43,148 bases of DNA. Origin: Collinsella sp. (GTDB lineage: Bacteria > Actinomycetota > Coriobacteriia > Coriobacteriales > Coriobacteriaceae). Of this stretch, positions 31,565 through 40,681 are shown piece by piece. The first letter of the stretch is position 1; each line of letters opens with the position of its first letter. The DNA lies in contig DXLU01000013.1 of NCBI GenBank assembly GCA_019414565.1, forward strand, positions 1-43,148, given 5' to 3'. A model generated the notes under the pieces. That model worked only from the letters and a program-made list of their open reading frames with translations, did not search any database and was not told the origin of the DNA. A program made the translations under genes and the position numbers.

Positions 31565-32659
31565 CTAGCAGCGATATGCGGCAGTCAGGAGCAATGTCCC
31601 CAGCAGGTAAAGCGCCACAGAGGCGACGATCGAGTTGGTGTCGCCGGTCTTGGGGAGTGCCGCAGTTGTTGCGGTGGCAGCCTTGGGCTTGGAGACTTTG
31701 GCAACCGTGGTCTTGGTTGCTGTCGTTGTTGTCTTGGTTGTCGCGGCCGTGGGTTTCAGCGAGGGATTTGCCGTGGGCCCCGTGGTGGGCTCTCCTGCAG
31801 CTGGGTTAGCATCGGCGGGAGACTGGTCCGTGTCATCGCCCGGCACCTCGCTCCCGTTCGTCTCCCCCGCTGGCGGCGTGGCCGCATCGGGCTCAACCAC
31901 CACATGCGGTGCCACCGCACCGGAGGCATCCACCACGCCGCCAGCACCAAAAGCCCCACCGGCAGGCGTCACAAACCGTGCGGACACGAGCGACCCACCC
32001 GTGCACGCAACCCCGCCGTCGGTACCGGCCGCATCAAGCCACGAGGCCTCGACGGAAAGCCGACAGCCGGCCGCACCAGCGCCAAGGCCCGCATCCTGCA
32101 GATACACGCCGTAGGCGCGCACGCCCGCTCCGGACCCAGCGCCCGCGGCAACGATGCGCCCGCCGCCGCGCACGGTCATGTCGCCCGCGATCACGCCGGC
32201 GACCGCCTCGTCAGAAATATCGGCCCCGTCCGCCCGGGCATCGACGGTGCAGCCGTCCACCACGAGCGCCTGCGAGACGTGGATCCCGCACTGCGAGCCC
32301 GTCGCCGTCAGGGTCCCGGTACCGCGAAGCGTCAGGTTGCCCCACACCTCCATGCCGCACAGCGTGATGTCCGCATCGGGCGCATGCGACTCCGTCACGG
32401 AGTTTAGCCCGGAAAGCGTCAGCACCAGGTCGCCTTCGGCGCCGATGGCCTCGCCCGCGTAACCGTTAAGCTCCAGGTGGTCGGCATCGGTCCAGGCCCA
32501 GCCGGGGCCCGACACGCCCGGCTCGTAGTACGTCGCGCCCGCAATGATGAGGCTGTCTGCGCCCGCGGCATAAGAAGGCCCGCCCAGCAAAACGCATAGG
32601 CAGGCCATGGCAACAATCGCAATGTGATGACGGCTGGTGTAGGACTTGGCAGCAAACAT
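31565..32659 (-). CDS. LPXTG cell-wall-anchored surface protein
   Basis: A 364-aa product. A signal peptide (basic start, hydrophobic core HHIAIVAMACLCVLLGG, cut near YAAGA) leads into about 200 residues of a beta-helix-like, Gly-rich region with LTLRGTGTLTATGSQCGI and MTVRGGGRIVAAGAGSG, of the type found in carbohydrate-binding or adhesin repeat regions. A Pro/Thr/Lys-rich wall-spanning stretch follows (about 265-330), then LPKTG at residues 335-339, a hydrophobic helix and the short tail YRC. Sortase would link it to peptidoglycan. ATG 32659 is chosen for GGAGCGG five bases upstream; no sortase gene is nearby. Confidence 0.8.
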   Translation of the reverse strand: MFAAKSYTSRHHIAIVAMACLCVLLGGPSYAAGADSLIIAGATYYEPGVSGPGWAWTDADHLELNGYAGEAIGAEGDLVLTLSGLNSVTESHAPDADITLCGMEVWGNLTLRGTGTLTATGSQCGIHVSQALVVDGCTVDARADGADISDEAVAGVIAGDMTVRGGGRIVAAGAGSGAGVRAYGVYLQDAGLGAGAAGCRLSVEASWLDAAGTDGGVACTGGSLVSARFVTPAGGAFGAGGVVDASGAVAPHVVVEPDAATPPAGETNGSEVPGDDTDQSPADANPAAGEPTTGPTANPSLKPTAATTKTTTTATKTTVAKVSKPKAATATTAALPKTGDTNSIVASVALYLLGTLLLTAAYRC

Positions 32660-32900
32660 ACCCGCTCCGATCTTCGTAGGAGCCAATAGAATGTGCACCA
32701 GAAAATGCCCTGGTAGCAGCAGTTATTAGTTTAGCGAAATCAAGCCGCAAGCAAAGAAAATGCCCGTGAACAGTACCATTAATTAGGTGTAAATCGTTTT
32801 GCCAGTCGGTGAAAGGAAGAATCGCCTCGAGTCGATTGGCGTTCATAAATTCCTAAGTCTGTAACAAAGGACCCTTACAGGTTGAAATCGTAAGAATAGC

Positions 32901-34694
32901 CTACTTTGACAATTGCTTAAAATCCTGAGCTGATGATTCCGCAGCCTCAACCATTGTTAACCAATCGTCTACTTTTGGAGGACGAACGGTCCATAAAGTA
33001 TCTCGGCCCTTCAGCACATCTTCATTTGGTGGAACCATTGCACATATAGCTTTGTTTCCGTACTGATCATCTGGGCTTAAGACTAGCTTACGTTCAGAAT
33101 CTTTTATTTGGTCTGCTGAGCATTCTGAAGAACCAATTACTAGAGTAGTCTGTGCAAAACCGCAGAATGCCTCTTTGCTTCCAAGCTTAACAGCTATAGG
33201 CTTAATCCAGCGCGCTAAAGAGGGGTATTCAAAGTTTGGGACTTCATCCCCTTCTAGATTAAACCCATGTGATTCCCAACTATATACAATCGTTTCGCCA
33301 TCGAGCAGTCTTGCTGCATCTTTAATATTTGCGACTTCTCCTTTAGTGTTTTTAAAATAATCAGGGAAAGGCATTTCGCTGTCCGCAGCCCTGTTAATAG
33401 TTTCTAACGCAACCGCAAGACTGTATATGGCATTTACTTCGGCAACCACATCATCCCTGAGGCCGAGATAAAAATAGAGAGCACTCGTGCCATCGATTCG
33501 AAGCTCCACTTTTTCATCTTCGGCTTCGCTTAAGAATCGATAAGTTCTTACTACATCTCGAGAACGCTTATTGAGTAATTTGTTAAATGAAAACTCATAG
33601 TTAATCGTTCCGCCGGACTGGCTGCCGATCCATTTAAAGCTCAATCGAAAGGTTTCCGTCGCGTCATGGGCAGAAAAGAAAGCTCCCTTCGTTCCATGAG
33701 TGGCCTTATCAACTATTAGATGTAGTTCACCACAGCCTTCCCAGAACAACGAAGCCGACCTTATGCAAGTTGATGTGGGCAGATCAAGGGTCTTAATGAT
33801 TCCCTTTCGAATACCATCGCAGGAACGTCCAACGGGCAATTGGTAGGCCTGATCAATCACTTCCGCCGGCAACGAAGTGAAGGGCATGCCATACTCGATA
33901 AAATTTTTGGCCTGTTCCTTCTCATCGCCAGTCCCTGCAGTGATTTTCAGTGAAAACCTTAATGGATGCAGCATTGAAGCAATTGGCGTCTTTTCAATTA
34001 CGTCGATTGCGATTCGACCTGCTCGCGGGGTTACTAGAATTTGGGACATAACAACGCCAGGGGCACATGCGCAAAAATCATCGCGTTTGTCGTATTCTGA
34101 GAGCACGTGAACTGAATATGCATAGTAAGGGTCCAGTTTATCAAGATGGGAACATAGATCGCGCAGCCTATTCTCGAGAATGGCTGGATCGCTGCAGTCT
34201 GGAAGATTGGCCATGGAGAGCAGTTTCGCAGCATACTCAGAGACCTCTTCTTTTCCATTTGAAAAGTAATAATCAATTACTTCTGGGTGTTTGGACGCCC
34301 AGCCATCAACTCTTGAAAGGCCATCCCAGACGAATTTTGTACCAGAAGTTTCAACCAGCTCCTTAGCCCATCTTAGATTCTCATTTGTGGGATCTAATGG
34401 CATAACAAGATGCCAGCTATTTATTTTTACATGCAAATCGACTGTGGTTGCCGATAATTCCTGCCACGAATTTTCAATCTGAGCTTTCTGGCCGTTTTTT
34501 AGATTTTCAGCACATTTCTTAATTTAATATATGTCGACCGTTTCAGCATCAAGGTAAACGATAAGGTCAATTCCTCCATCGCCCCTAGAAGGTCGAATTT
34601 TAATGGCGTCTCGCTCTTCAAGAGAAATAAACGTCGCAAGAACTGACTCGATATCCTCACCTGAATATCGAGTCCAAGGGATACGTCCAGTCAT
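32901..34694 (-). pseudogene. Large protein with restriction-endonuclease-like N-terminus, interrupted by TAA
   Basis: From ATG 34694 (GAGGTG five bases upstream, 40 bases after the reverse transcriptase stop) the frame encodes IPWTRYSGEDIESVLATF and KIRPSRGDGGIDLIVYL, an Mrr/PD-(D/E)XK-like start in which Asp43 is a metal-ligand candidate. TAA at 34524-34526 is codon 57, followed in frame by IKKCAENLKNGQKAQIENSW. Families with this layout have a residue such as Gln or Glu exactly where the stop lies (then I-K), so the catalytic (Q/E)xK would be destroyed by CAA or GAA changing to TAA. The frame stays open to 32901 (597 codons in all); a TTG at 34436 could give a 511-aa truncated product without the nuclease part. 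The C-terminal 450 residues match nothing I know. Confidence 0.65.
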
Positions 34695-34734
34695 CGCTGC
34701 ACCTCAATAGAAGCTAAATAAAAAAATCCAATCA

Positions 34735-36282
34735 CTAATTTAAATATTCGGGTTTAATGAACTTGATTCCCCTCTTTTTAATGGCCCTCCACTCATCAGA
34801 CGGTAACCACTCTTTTGATCGAATATGATAGAGAAAAAGCCACATCTCTTCAAATTCACGCCCTTCTAGTGGGAATTCCTTAGCATGCTTTGTAAGACGA
34901 TCAAGCAAATTTCCATCGCCAAAATGCTTGGCGTAAAGATAGACGAATAAGTATAAAAGACAGTCATTAGCCCTTTTGATATCTTCAAAATCGGGCATAT
35001 CAACCTTAAAATCGAACTTAATTGCGTAGTAAAGGCCGTAGCAAACCGAAAGGTGATCACCGTGATTAAGACAATCAGAGATAATAACCTTTGAGAGACA
35101 CTCAATATAATCTTTGTCCATACTCAAAGGCTCAATTATTGCTTTCTCGAATGACGGCAGCAAATAAGGAAATACGATTGCAAGGTGCATGGCATAGTCC
35201 CGAAAATAGGCTTTTGCCGAAGGCTTTAGTGAGCGCGATGCGAGCATTTTGAACGCGTATAGCAGTATTGAGGCATTATTCTGGTAAGAAGGAAGAAGAC
35301 TGGTCGCGTATTCCAAAAAAGATGACACATCTTTGTAATCAAGTGGGTCCGATTTATTAGGTTCATTGCGCCTTAATGAATTTACCCAGCCATTAGAAAG
35401 CGCTATGGGTAATTCTAGTATTTCAGTTTTCTTCTGATTCAGTGTTAGACGAAACTTGGACAGCTCTTCCTGCAACGAGATGATGAACTGCTCGGCCTCG
35501 TATCGCGATGCGACATAACAATTGTAGTCATCGATATTTCGAATAAATCTATAGCCTTTGTTAAATAAACTAGCATCGATAACTGTGAGAATTAATTCTG
35601 AGACAACATTGGAAGCGTGTGGACCGATAAGTAATCCGTGGGTTTCGCCGTCGCACGCCTTTTGAAGTAGTCCGTCAATTTCGTTCGCCCAACCGCCCCG
35701 ACGGGAACTTCTATTTTGCTTTGCGTTATCCCTTCCCATAATCGCCCAAGGCAAAGAATGCGTGTATATACTCGGAAAACAAGTGGAGATGTCGCATTTC
35801 ACGAGATATTTTTTACCAATAAGAATAGTTGGTTCAGGGTTAGGATCAGTCATCCAGTTTGAATAGTTCATTTGGAATATTGCTTGCGAATCGGGAATCA
35901 CACGAGGATGAATCCTGCTAACTGCATAAGGCTGCGGTAATGTGTATTTTTGAACGTGACGGACTATATCGCCCCAATTGTCGGCTAAACCGCGGACGAG
36001 TCGCTCGTAGGTGAAGGGGGTTGGTATGCCGAGTTTTCGATATTGTCCATTGCACCGAATGTAATTAAATCTAATCCACTCTGAGCGTGAATCGTTGCTT
36101 GCCATTTTGCGATTATTGCAATACGTAACAAATTGTTCTGCCGAAAAAATCGGCGGTAGTTTGTCGGCAAACCATCCGGCAAGCATTAGTCCGTTATAAA
36201 CAGCATCTTCGGATAACTCTTGCCAATATGCCCAGTAAGGCTTGGAAGGAGCAAAGAGCTTGTCACATAATTGAGATTCCAT
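34735..36282 (-). CDS. Reverse transcriptase of the Abi/DRT (class 1 UG) type
   Basis: A 515-aa RT. Motif A is LVKCDISTCFPSIYTHSLPW (catalytic Asp164), followed by GRDNAKQNRSSRRGGWANEI and a loop ending THGLLIGPHASNVVSEL (motif B region), and motif C FIRNIDDYNCYV with Asp251-Asp252. The THSLPW...KQNR...THGLLIGPHAS pattern matches AbiK and its relatives, which are antiphage, template-independent or ncRNA-templated polymerases. The C-terminal 230 residues are mainly helical, as in that class. Oddity: the first residue of YxDD is Asn (NIDD). It lacks the SQ motif of diversity-generating RTs and has no maturase domain. It is followed by a nuclease-like gene. Confidence 0.85.
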   Translation of the reverse strand: MESQLCDKLFAPSKPYWAYWQELSEDAVYNGLMLAGWFADKLPPIFSAEQFVTYCNNRKMASNDSRSEWIRFNYIRCNGQYRKLGIPTPFTYERLVRGLADNWGDIVRHVQKYTLPQPYAVSRIHPRVIPDSQAIFQMNYSNWMTDPNPEPTILIGKKYLVKCDISTCFPSIYTHSLPWAIMGRDNAKQNRSSRRGGWANEIDGLLQKACDGETHGLLIGPHASNVVSELILTVIDASLFNKGYRFIRNIDDYNCYVASRYEAEQFIISLQEELSKFRLTLNQKKTEILELPIALSNGWVNSLRRNEPNKSDPLDYKDVSSFLEYATSLLPSYQNNASILLYAFKMLASRSLKPSAKAYFRDYAMHLAIVFPYLLPSFEKAIIEPLSMDKDYIECLSKVIISDCLNHGDHLSVCYGLYYAIKFDFKVDMPDFEDIKRANDCLLYLFVYLYAKHFGDGNLLDRLTKHAKEFPLEGREFEEMWLFLYHIRSKEWLPSDEWRAIKKRGIKFIKPEYLN

Positions 36283-36462
36283 TGCCGACCTTAAGATAGG
36301 CTACTTAATGAACAATAGTTTAATCAAATAGCTGCATAGATATTTATGAAATACTTCAATTTAGAAGTGTGAATCACATTGAAATTGCTGTAATTAATTA
36401 AAAGGATTTCTATGTGCCTGCAGTCAACCTATTAATACCGATCCGATTGCTTATACTAAATG

Positions 36463-36495
36463 CTGGCTCGGGTCTACGTAACTAATACGAGCCAG
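36463..36495. other. Stem-loop in the upstream region of the reverse transcriptase
   Basis: CTGGCTCG (36463-36470) pairs perfectly with CGAGCCAG (36488-36495) around a 17-base loop. It lies about 180 bases upstream of the RT start in a region with no other frame. DRT2 and DRT9 systems carry an ncRNA next to the RT gene, so this region is a candidate, but one stem is weak evidence. Confidence 0.3.
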
Positions 36496-36627
36496 TTATA
36501 TTGCTCCTATTATATTGAGGTCCGAGAGAAGCGGGGCCATCGCACTCCCCAGATGTCGCCAAACAAGTCCTTCGCGTACGCCCTGTCTCTGCTACGAGCT
36601 TGTCCGTTTAAGTAGGCTTTATCGTGC

Positions 36628-36715
36628 TCCCGTGAGGCATATCCTTAATGTAATTACTTCTATCCTAAAAGTCCTCCAACGGCAGGCGAAGGCCATCATA
36701 TGAGCCACTAGAAAC
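36628..36715 (-). pseudogene. Relic of a second DUF2971 gene
   Basis: On the minus strand the bases read SGSYDGLRLPLEDF then a stop, against GGSFDGLHLPLEDFW in the intact DUF2971 gene at 37669-38496. The DNA similarity extends on the downstream side with a deletion of about 20 bases. In the relic the Trp codon TGG is TAG. Only this part of the gene remains; the sequence from 36496 to 36802 around it holds no other gene I can support. Confidence 0.6.
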
Positions 36716-36802
36716 GGCCAAACTGCGTCACGAGATAGCTTGCTTGGACAATCGGTAGATACGGAGTGCTGCCACTAATCGACATGTAATCTATCCATTC
36801 TC

Positions 36803-37444
36803 TCAGCGCCATATAGGGCCTGCTAGTTGCATTTGCCGCTGAATTGCACCTCGCTTGTTTTGCTGACATAGAGTCTTGTATGAAGCGGCAAGAGCGCTTT
36901 CTCTTTCAAAGAGATCCTGCCGTTGATCGGGCTCATGTAGCTTTTCAGAAGCCTGTTCAAGCGTCCATTCAAATTCATTTGATTTCTCAACCATCATTTT
37001 GGAGAGTATCTGATACTGATACATTGAAAACAAAAGGGATTGATAAGCCTCTATGAAATCGGCGATTGCGTCTCCGCTCTTTCCTTTGAAGCAAAATCTT
37101 GCCTCCATGGCGAGCGATTTCATTTCATCAAGCTTTAAATGCAAATTAAGTTGAGGGTCGGCATCTAACACATGATTTATTGAGGTTGAAATTGATTGCA
37201 AGTACGTGGTGTTAGTTAGCAAAGCAAATAGCAGGTCGATAGCCATTTGCGGTTCGTCATCATGTTCCAAGTTCTTCGCGTTTTTTGCGTAAACACTCAT
37301 GAGTTTATCGACGGTTATCCATATATTTAAACGTCGATTGAATAGAGACTGTTTATTGCTGAGACGAGCTTGGTAACAAGAAATGAGCAACGCGATGATT
37401 GCCACAATCGCTGAGATGTACTCAGGTAGATTTGTTAGACCCAT
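36803..37444 (-). CDS. Membrane-anchored hypothetical protein
   Basis: A 213-aa protein with one N-terminal hydrophobic segment (about 7-24, ISAIVAIIALLISCYQA) and an otherwise helical, charged domain. ATG 37444 has GGAGGAG at good spacing; a longer frame would add seven residues. I recognise no family. Its location between an antiphage-type RT and a DUF2971 gene and its A/T-rich codons suggest it is part of the accessory island; an effector with a membrane anchor is possible but unproven. Confidence 0.55.
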   Translation of the reverse strand: MGLTNLPEYISAIVAIIALLISCYQARLSNKQSLFNRRLNIWITVDKLMSVYAKNAKNLEHDDEPQMAIDLLFALLTNTTYLQSISTSINHVLDADPQLNLHLKLDEMKSLAMEARFCFKGKSGDAIADFIEAYQSLLFSMYQYQILSKMMVEKSNEFEWTLEQASEKLHEPDQRQDLFERESALAASYKTLCQQNKRGAIQRQMQLAGPIWR

Positions 37445-37668
37445 TGTCTCCTCCTCCCTTGACACGTGCCGCAGTGGATGATGTCTCCAGTTAAGCAGTT
37501 GTCCACTTACACCTTCATCCTTGAAGTTCGTCTGGAACAGCTTTCGAGTCTAATTTCAGTATTGGCCCTATTCTTGTTGCCACGGCTACTAACAATCGGT
37601 AATGAAAACCGGCGCATCTTGCCATAGGCAAACGCGGAGATATCTTTGGGTTACGCGTGGTTGTCGAC

Positions 37669-38496
37669 TTAGGAAAGCTCAATCGAGCTATCAGCAACTT
37701 CAATGCCGGGTGCGTATTTTTCTATCAACGTGTTCAGAATCACGCGGTTGCCAGGTGTCATTTTTGGCGAAGAAACGATCTTCATTGACGAAAAAGCTTC
37801 ATCGGAGATAACAAGATCGTAATAGGGTGGGATTCCGGGATCGCGTTTATCGAGTATGACATCATTTGCTCTGACAATCTGATCTAGTCGTCCGTTTATT
37901 ACGGAATCGATACCTATAGGAACGGCTGTCAAGATATAGCGCCATTCTTTCTGATACGACCATGCAGTTGTTTTGTGAACTCCAAGTGCATTTAAATCAG
38001 CCAAGAGTCCGCCGTTTTCAAATGCCCTAATTACCTTTGGAAACAAAAGAGACTCATCATTTGTGTATTCGACCTCGTGAAGCATCTCAATATTACGAGC
38101 CGTTTCAAAAAAGAGGTAATTCTTATCCCAAAAGTCCTCGAGAGGCAGATGAAGGCCATCAAATGAACCGCCAGGGGCATTCAGAACCGCTTTACTTGAT
38201 AATTTATTGAGGCTCTCATTTGAAACAGAGTACTGCTTAAACGGATAACTCTTCATCTGGATTCTTACTCCGCATTCAGCTCCGGCATACTCACGCCACA
38301 TCGGAATACTCTCTTCGTCGGATGAAGTCCAGCAGCTGATGAGTTTCATTTTTCCAAGGTTTTGAGAGTCGGCTGAACGTTGCTCTTGTGGGTCATCGAC
38401 CATATCTAATCGGCTGAACCTGATAGTCCGATAACGTAGAATCAAAGCCAGTGTTTCTAGGCTTGTATAATGGTAGAGAACAGCAGGTTCTTTCAT
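37669..38496 (-). CDS. DUF2971 domain protein
   Basis: A 275-aa protein starting VLYHYTSLETLALILRYRTI, followed by FSRLDMVDDPQEQ and SCWTSSDEESIPMWREY, the three hallmarks of DUF2971. Family members are frequent in defence islands and mobile DNA; their function is not established. ATG 38496 has GGGAG seven bases upstream; a longer frame adds 18 residues without a site. A relic of a second copy is at 36628-36715. Its codon use is A/T-rich compared with the core genes, which suggests recent acquisition. Confidence 0.8.
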   Translation of the reverse strand: MKEPAVLYHYTSLETLALILRYRTIRFSRLDMVDDPQEQRSADSQNLGKMKLISCWTSSDEESIPMWREYAGAECGVRIQMKSYPFKQYSVSNESLNKLSSKAVLNAPGGSFDGLHLPLEDFWDKNYLFFETARNIEMLHEVEYTNDESLLFPKVIRAFENGGLLADLNALGVHKTTAWSYQKEWRYILTAVPIGIDSVINGRLDQIVRANDVILDKRDPGIPPYYDLVISDEAFSSMKIVSSPKMTPGNRVILNTLIEKYAPGIEVADSSIELS

Positions 38497-38732
38497 AGTG
38501 GGCTCCCGATTAAGATGAAACGTTCTTATCGCAATTCTAAGCTTGTTCACTTAATTGCAAATAGCGAATCAGTACCAAGCGGTCCCAAGCATCTCCCCTA
38601 CCCAACTTTGTCCAAAAAGTTCGCTGTTGCTGACTGACGTTACCTTAAAAATAACCCTACTTACATATACACGGAGTGTTGGCCTGGCGCCGCCTCCGGG
38701 CCTTGGCTCCCACCTTATCGAGAGGCACCGCT

Positions 38733-40400
38733 ATTAAACGAGTCTTTTACCGCTCGCTCTGCGCAGTTCTTTGCGTATCCATGCTTAGCGCAGCAATACC
38801 TGTAAGGGTTATAGCGGAAGAAGAACGGTGGCAAGAAAACACCCTAGAGTAGGTTGATACTGGTGCAGAGGACAATTCGGGCGGCAGTATGACAGGCGAC
38901 ATCGATACAAGCGAGACCTGCAATGAGTCCATCAAAAATGATTCCGATATCGCGAATCCAATTGCACATCAGGTGGAACCTCAGGTTTCCCTAGCTTCCG
39001 ATATGTCGTCTGATTTGAAACAAGCCACAAAGGCCACAGTAAGTGGGTATCAGCACAGCGATAGCGCCACCAGCGGTAATGTCACCCTTAACGTCGAATG
39101 GAACGATCCAGTACTTGGACAGCCAACGACCTTCCACGTGAGCGCAACGGGCGGCGGTGGCAGCTATCTCTTCAACATGGATGCGCCCTCCTACTCCAAC
39201 CCCAATGAGTACGTCTACGAGTCGATCGTCGCCCCAAGCCGCGGAGAGTGGACAAAGTACACCAACGCGTGCGTTAGTCACGACTTTGCGTTCACAACGA
39301 CGGCTACCGGATCATATAACTTCCGCTTTTACCTCATGGATAAGGCGTCGGGCGTTTACTACTTGCGCACCAACACGTATATCCAGGTTGCAGACGATGC
39401 ATATCCCAGCGTTGCGAGCATTGTTGGTGTGGCTGTGTCACAACTCAAGCAAGAGACAGATGGCACTGAATACGAAATGGCTCTCTTTCTTCATGACTGG
39501 CTTCTCGATCAACTTGAATACGACAATTCGCTCAAGTGGTCCTCGGCAGAAAGTGCCCTTACGAGGGGGCTTGGGATATGTCAAGCCTATGAATCAGCGT
39601 ATGCGAAACTTCTTTCCGCCGCAGGTATAGAAAACGCTGAAACCCGCGATACCTATGATGGGCATACGTGGAATGCGGTCAAGCTCGATGACGAATGGTA
39701 TCAGGTCGACTGTACCTGGGACGATACGTCTGATAACTTCTAAGGTGATTTAGATCAGCGTCATCTGTACTTCTGCCTCACTGACGAGCTCATGGTAATT
39801 GCGCATCCGAGGCACGAGAAGATTTACACCACCGACGATTACTCTACCAGCTCAAATAGCCTTAAGAATAACTACTACGTCCGCAACGGCAAGGCTGATG
39901 AGTGAGCCAGCAAATATGTCGAACGGATTCAGAGACACCTTGCCGCTCGCGAGGAGAGCTTTTCAGTAGATGCTGGCAACCAGTCCTTTCCGCCCAGCAT
40001 CAGTGGAATCCAGAACGGCATCGTCACTTTTGCGATGAACCCGCGCGAGTGGAGGACGACCGACGCCAAGGCCGATCTTACTGCCAATTCCATCTTTGCC
40101 ATGCAGTTCGGTTACAAGTGGATTTTAAGGTTCGACTTCTACGCCACTTACAAGGAGCCCGCATCCTACACGATCCGCTACCACGGGTCGGACGTGGCGC
40201 CCGCCGCCGCCAGGACAACGAGGGTCGTCGTGGGCACGCTGACCGCTATGCTGACGTCGTCGCTGGGCTTCTCCGGCGGGTCGATGGCGTGCGCGGGCTG
40301 GAAGGCCCACCGCGTATGCGACGACGCGTGGTTCGTCATCGACGCCGCGGGCAACGTGGACTTCTACGCCATTTGGATTGGAAACAAAGAATACGCCTAG
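38733..40400 (+). pseudogene. Decayed secreted transglutaminase-like surface protein
   Basis: One frame of 556 codons carries four lesions: ATT (38733) where a start is expected, seven bases after GAGAGG; TAG (38850), TAA (39741) and TGA (39903). The signal peptide KRVFYRSLCAVLCVSMLSAA follows the ATT. The transglutaminase core is intact, with Cys283 in GLGICQAYESAYAKLL, His311 in YDGHTWNAVKL and Asp326 in EWYQVDCTWDDT. Near the C-terminus YTIRYHGSD and ACAGWKAHRVCDDAWFVID resemble the InlB-like repeat domains of Collinsella surface proteins. The longest intact piece (38889-39743, 284 codons) has no signal. It is a secreted cell-surface protein gene in decay. Confidence 0.75.
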
Positions 40401-40629
40401 ACCATTCCGGTGCGATTTGATTTTATCGGCTATGTCGTTGGTAAAACAGTAAGCAAAAAGCCGGTCTTAGGTCATTTGCTTCAGCTTCTAGCGTTTTATC
40501 TAAACTCGGTAGTAAATACCTAATTAAGCAAGCTCATCTTCTAAGAACCTAGTCGTAATTGTGGGGCTTACGGTAAACCATGCGATATCTGCCGCTTTTT
40601 TTGCAGCGGGGCTATACGCCAGGCATAAG

Positions 40630-40660
40630 AAAAGCCGCCGTTAACAAGCGGCGGCTTTTA
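40630..40660. terminator. Bidirectional terminator behind the rml operon
   Basis: AAAAGCCGCCG (40630-40640) pairs with CGGCGGCTTTT (40649-40659) around TTAACAAG, with T-runs on both strands. It serves the minus-strand rml genes and could also stop read-through from the plus-strand relic. Confidence 0.85.
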
Positions 40661-40681
40661 CTCTCGAAAAGTTAATAGCGG

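Noticed and set aside
34735..36282. The RT as a diversity-generating retroelement RT acting on the DUF6273 tails
   Set aside because: Its motif-B region reads HGLLIGPHAS and lacks the SQ motif of that RT class, no template repeat was seen, and the C-terminal helical domain fits Abi/DRT RTs.
37515..37703. 62-codon minus-strand frame overlapping the end of the DUF2971 gene
   Set aside because: It starts inside the DUF2971 gene in another frame and has no recognisable features.
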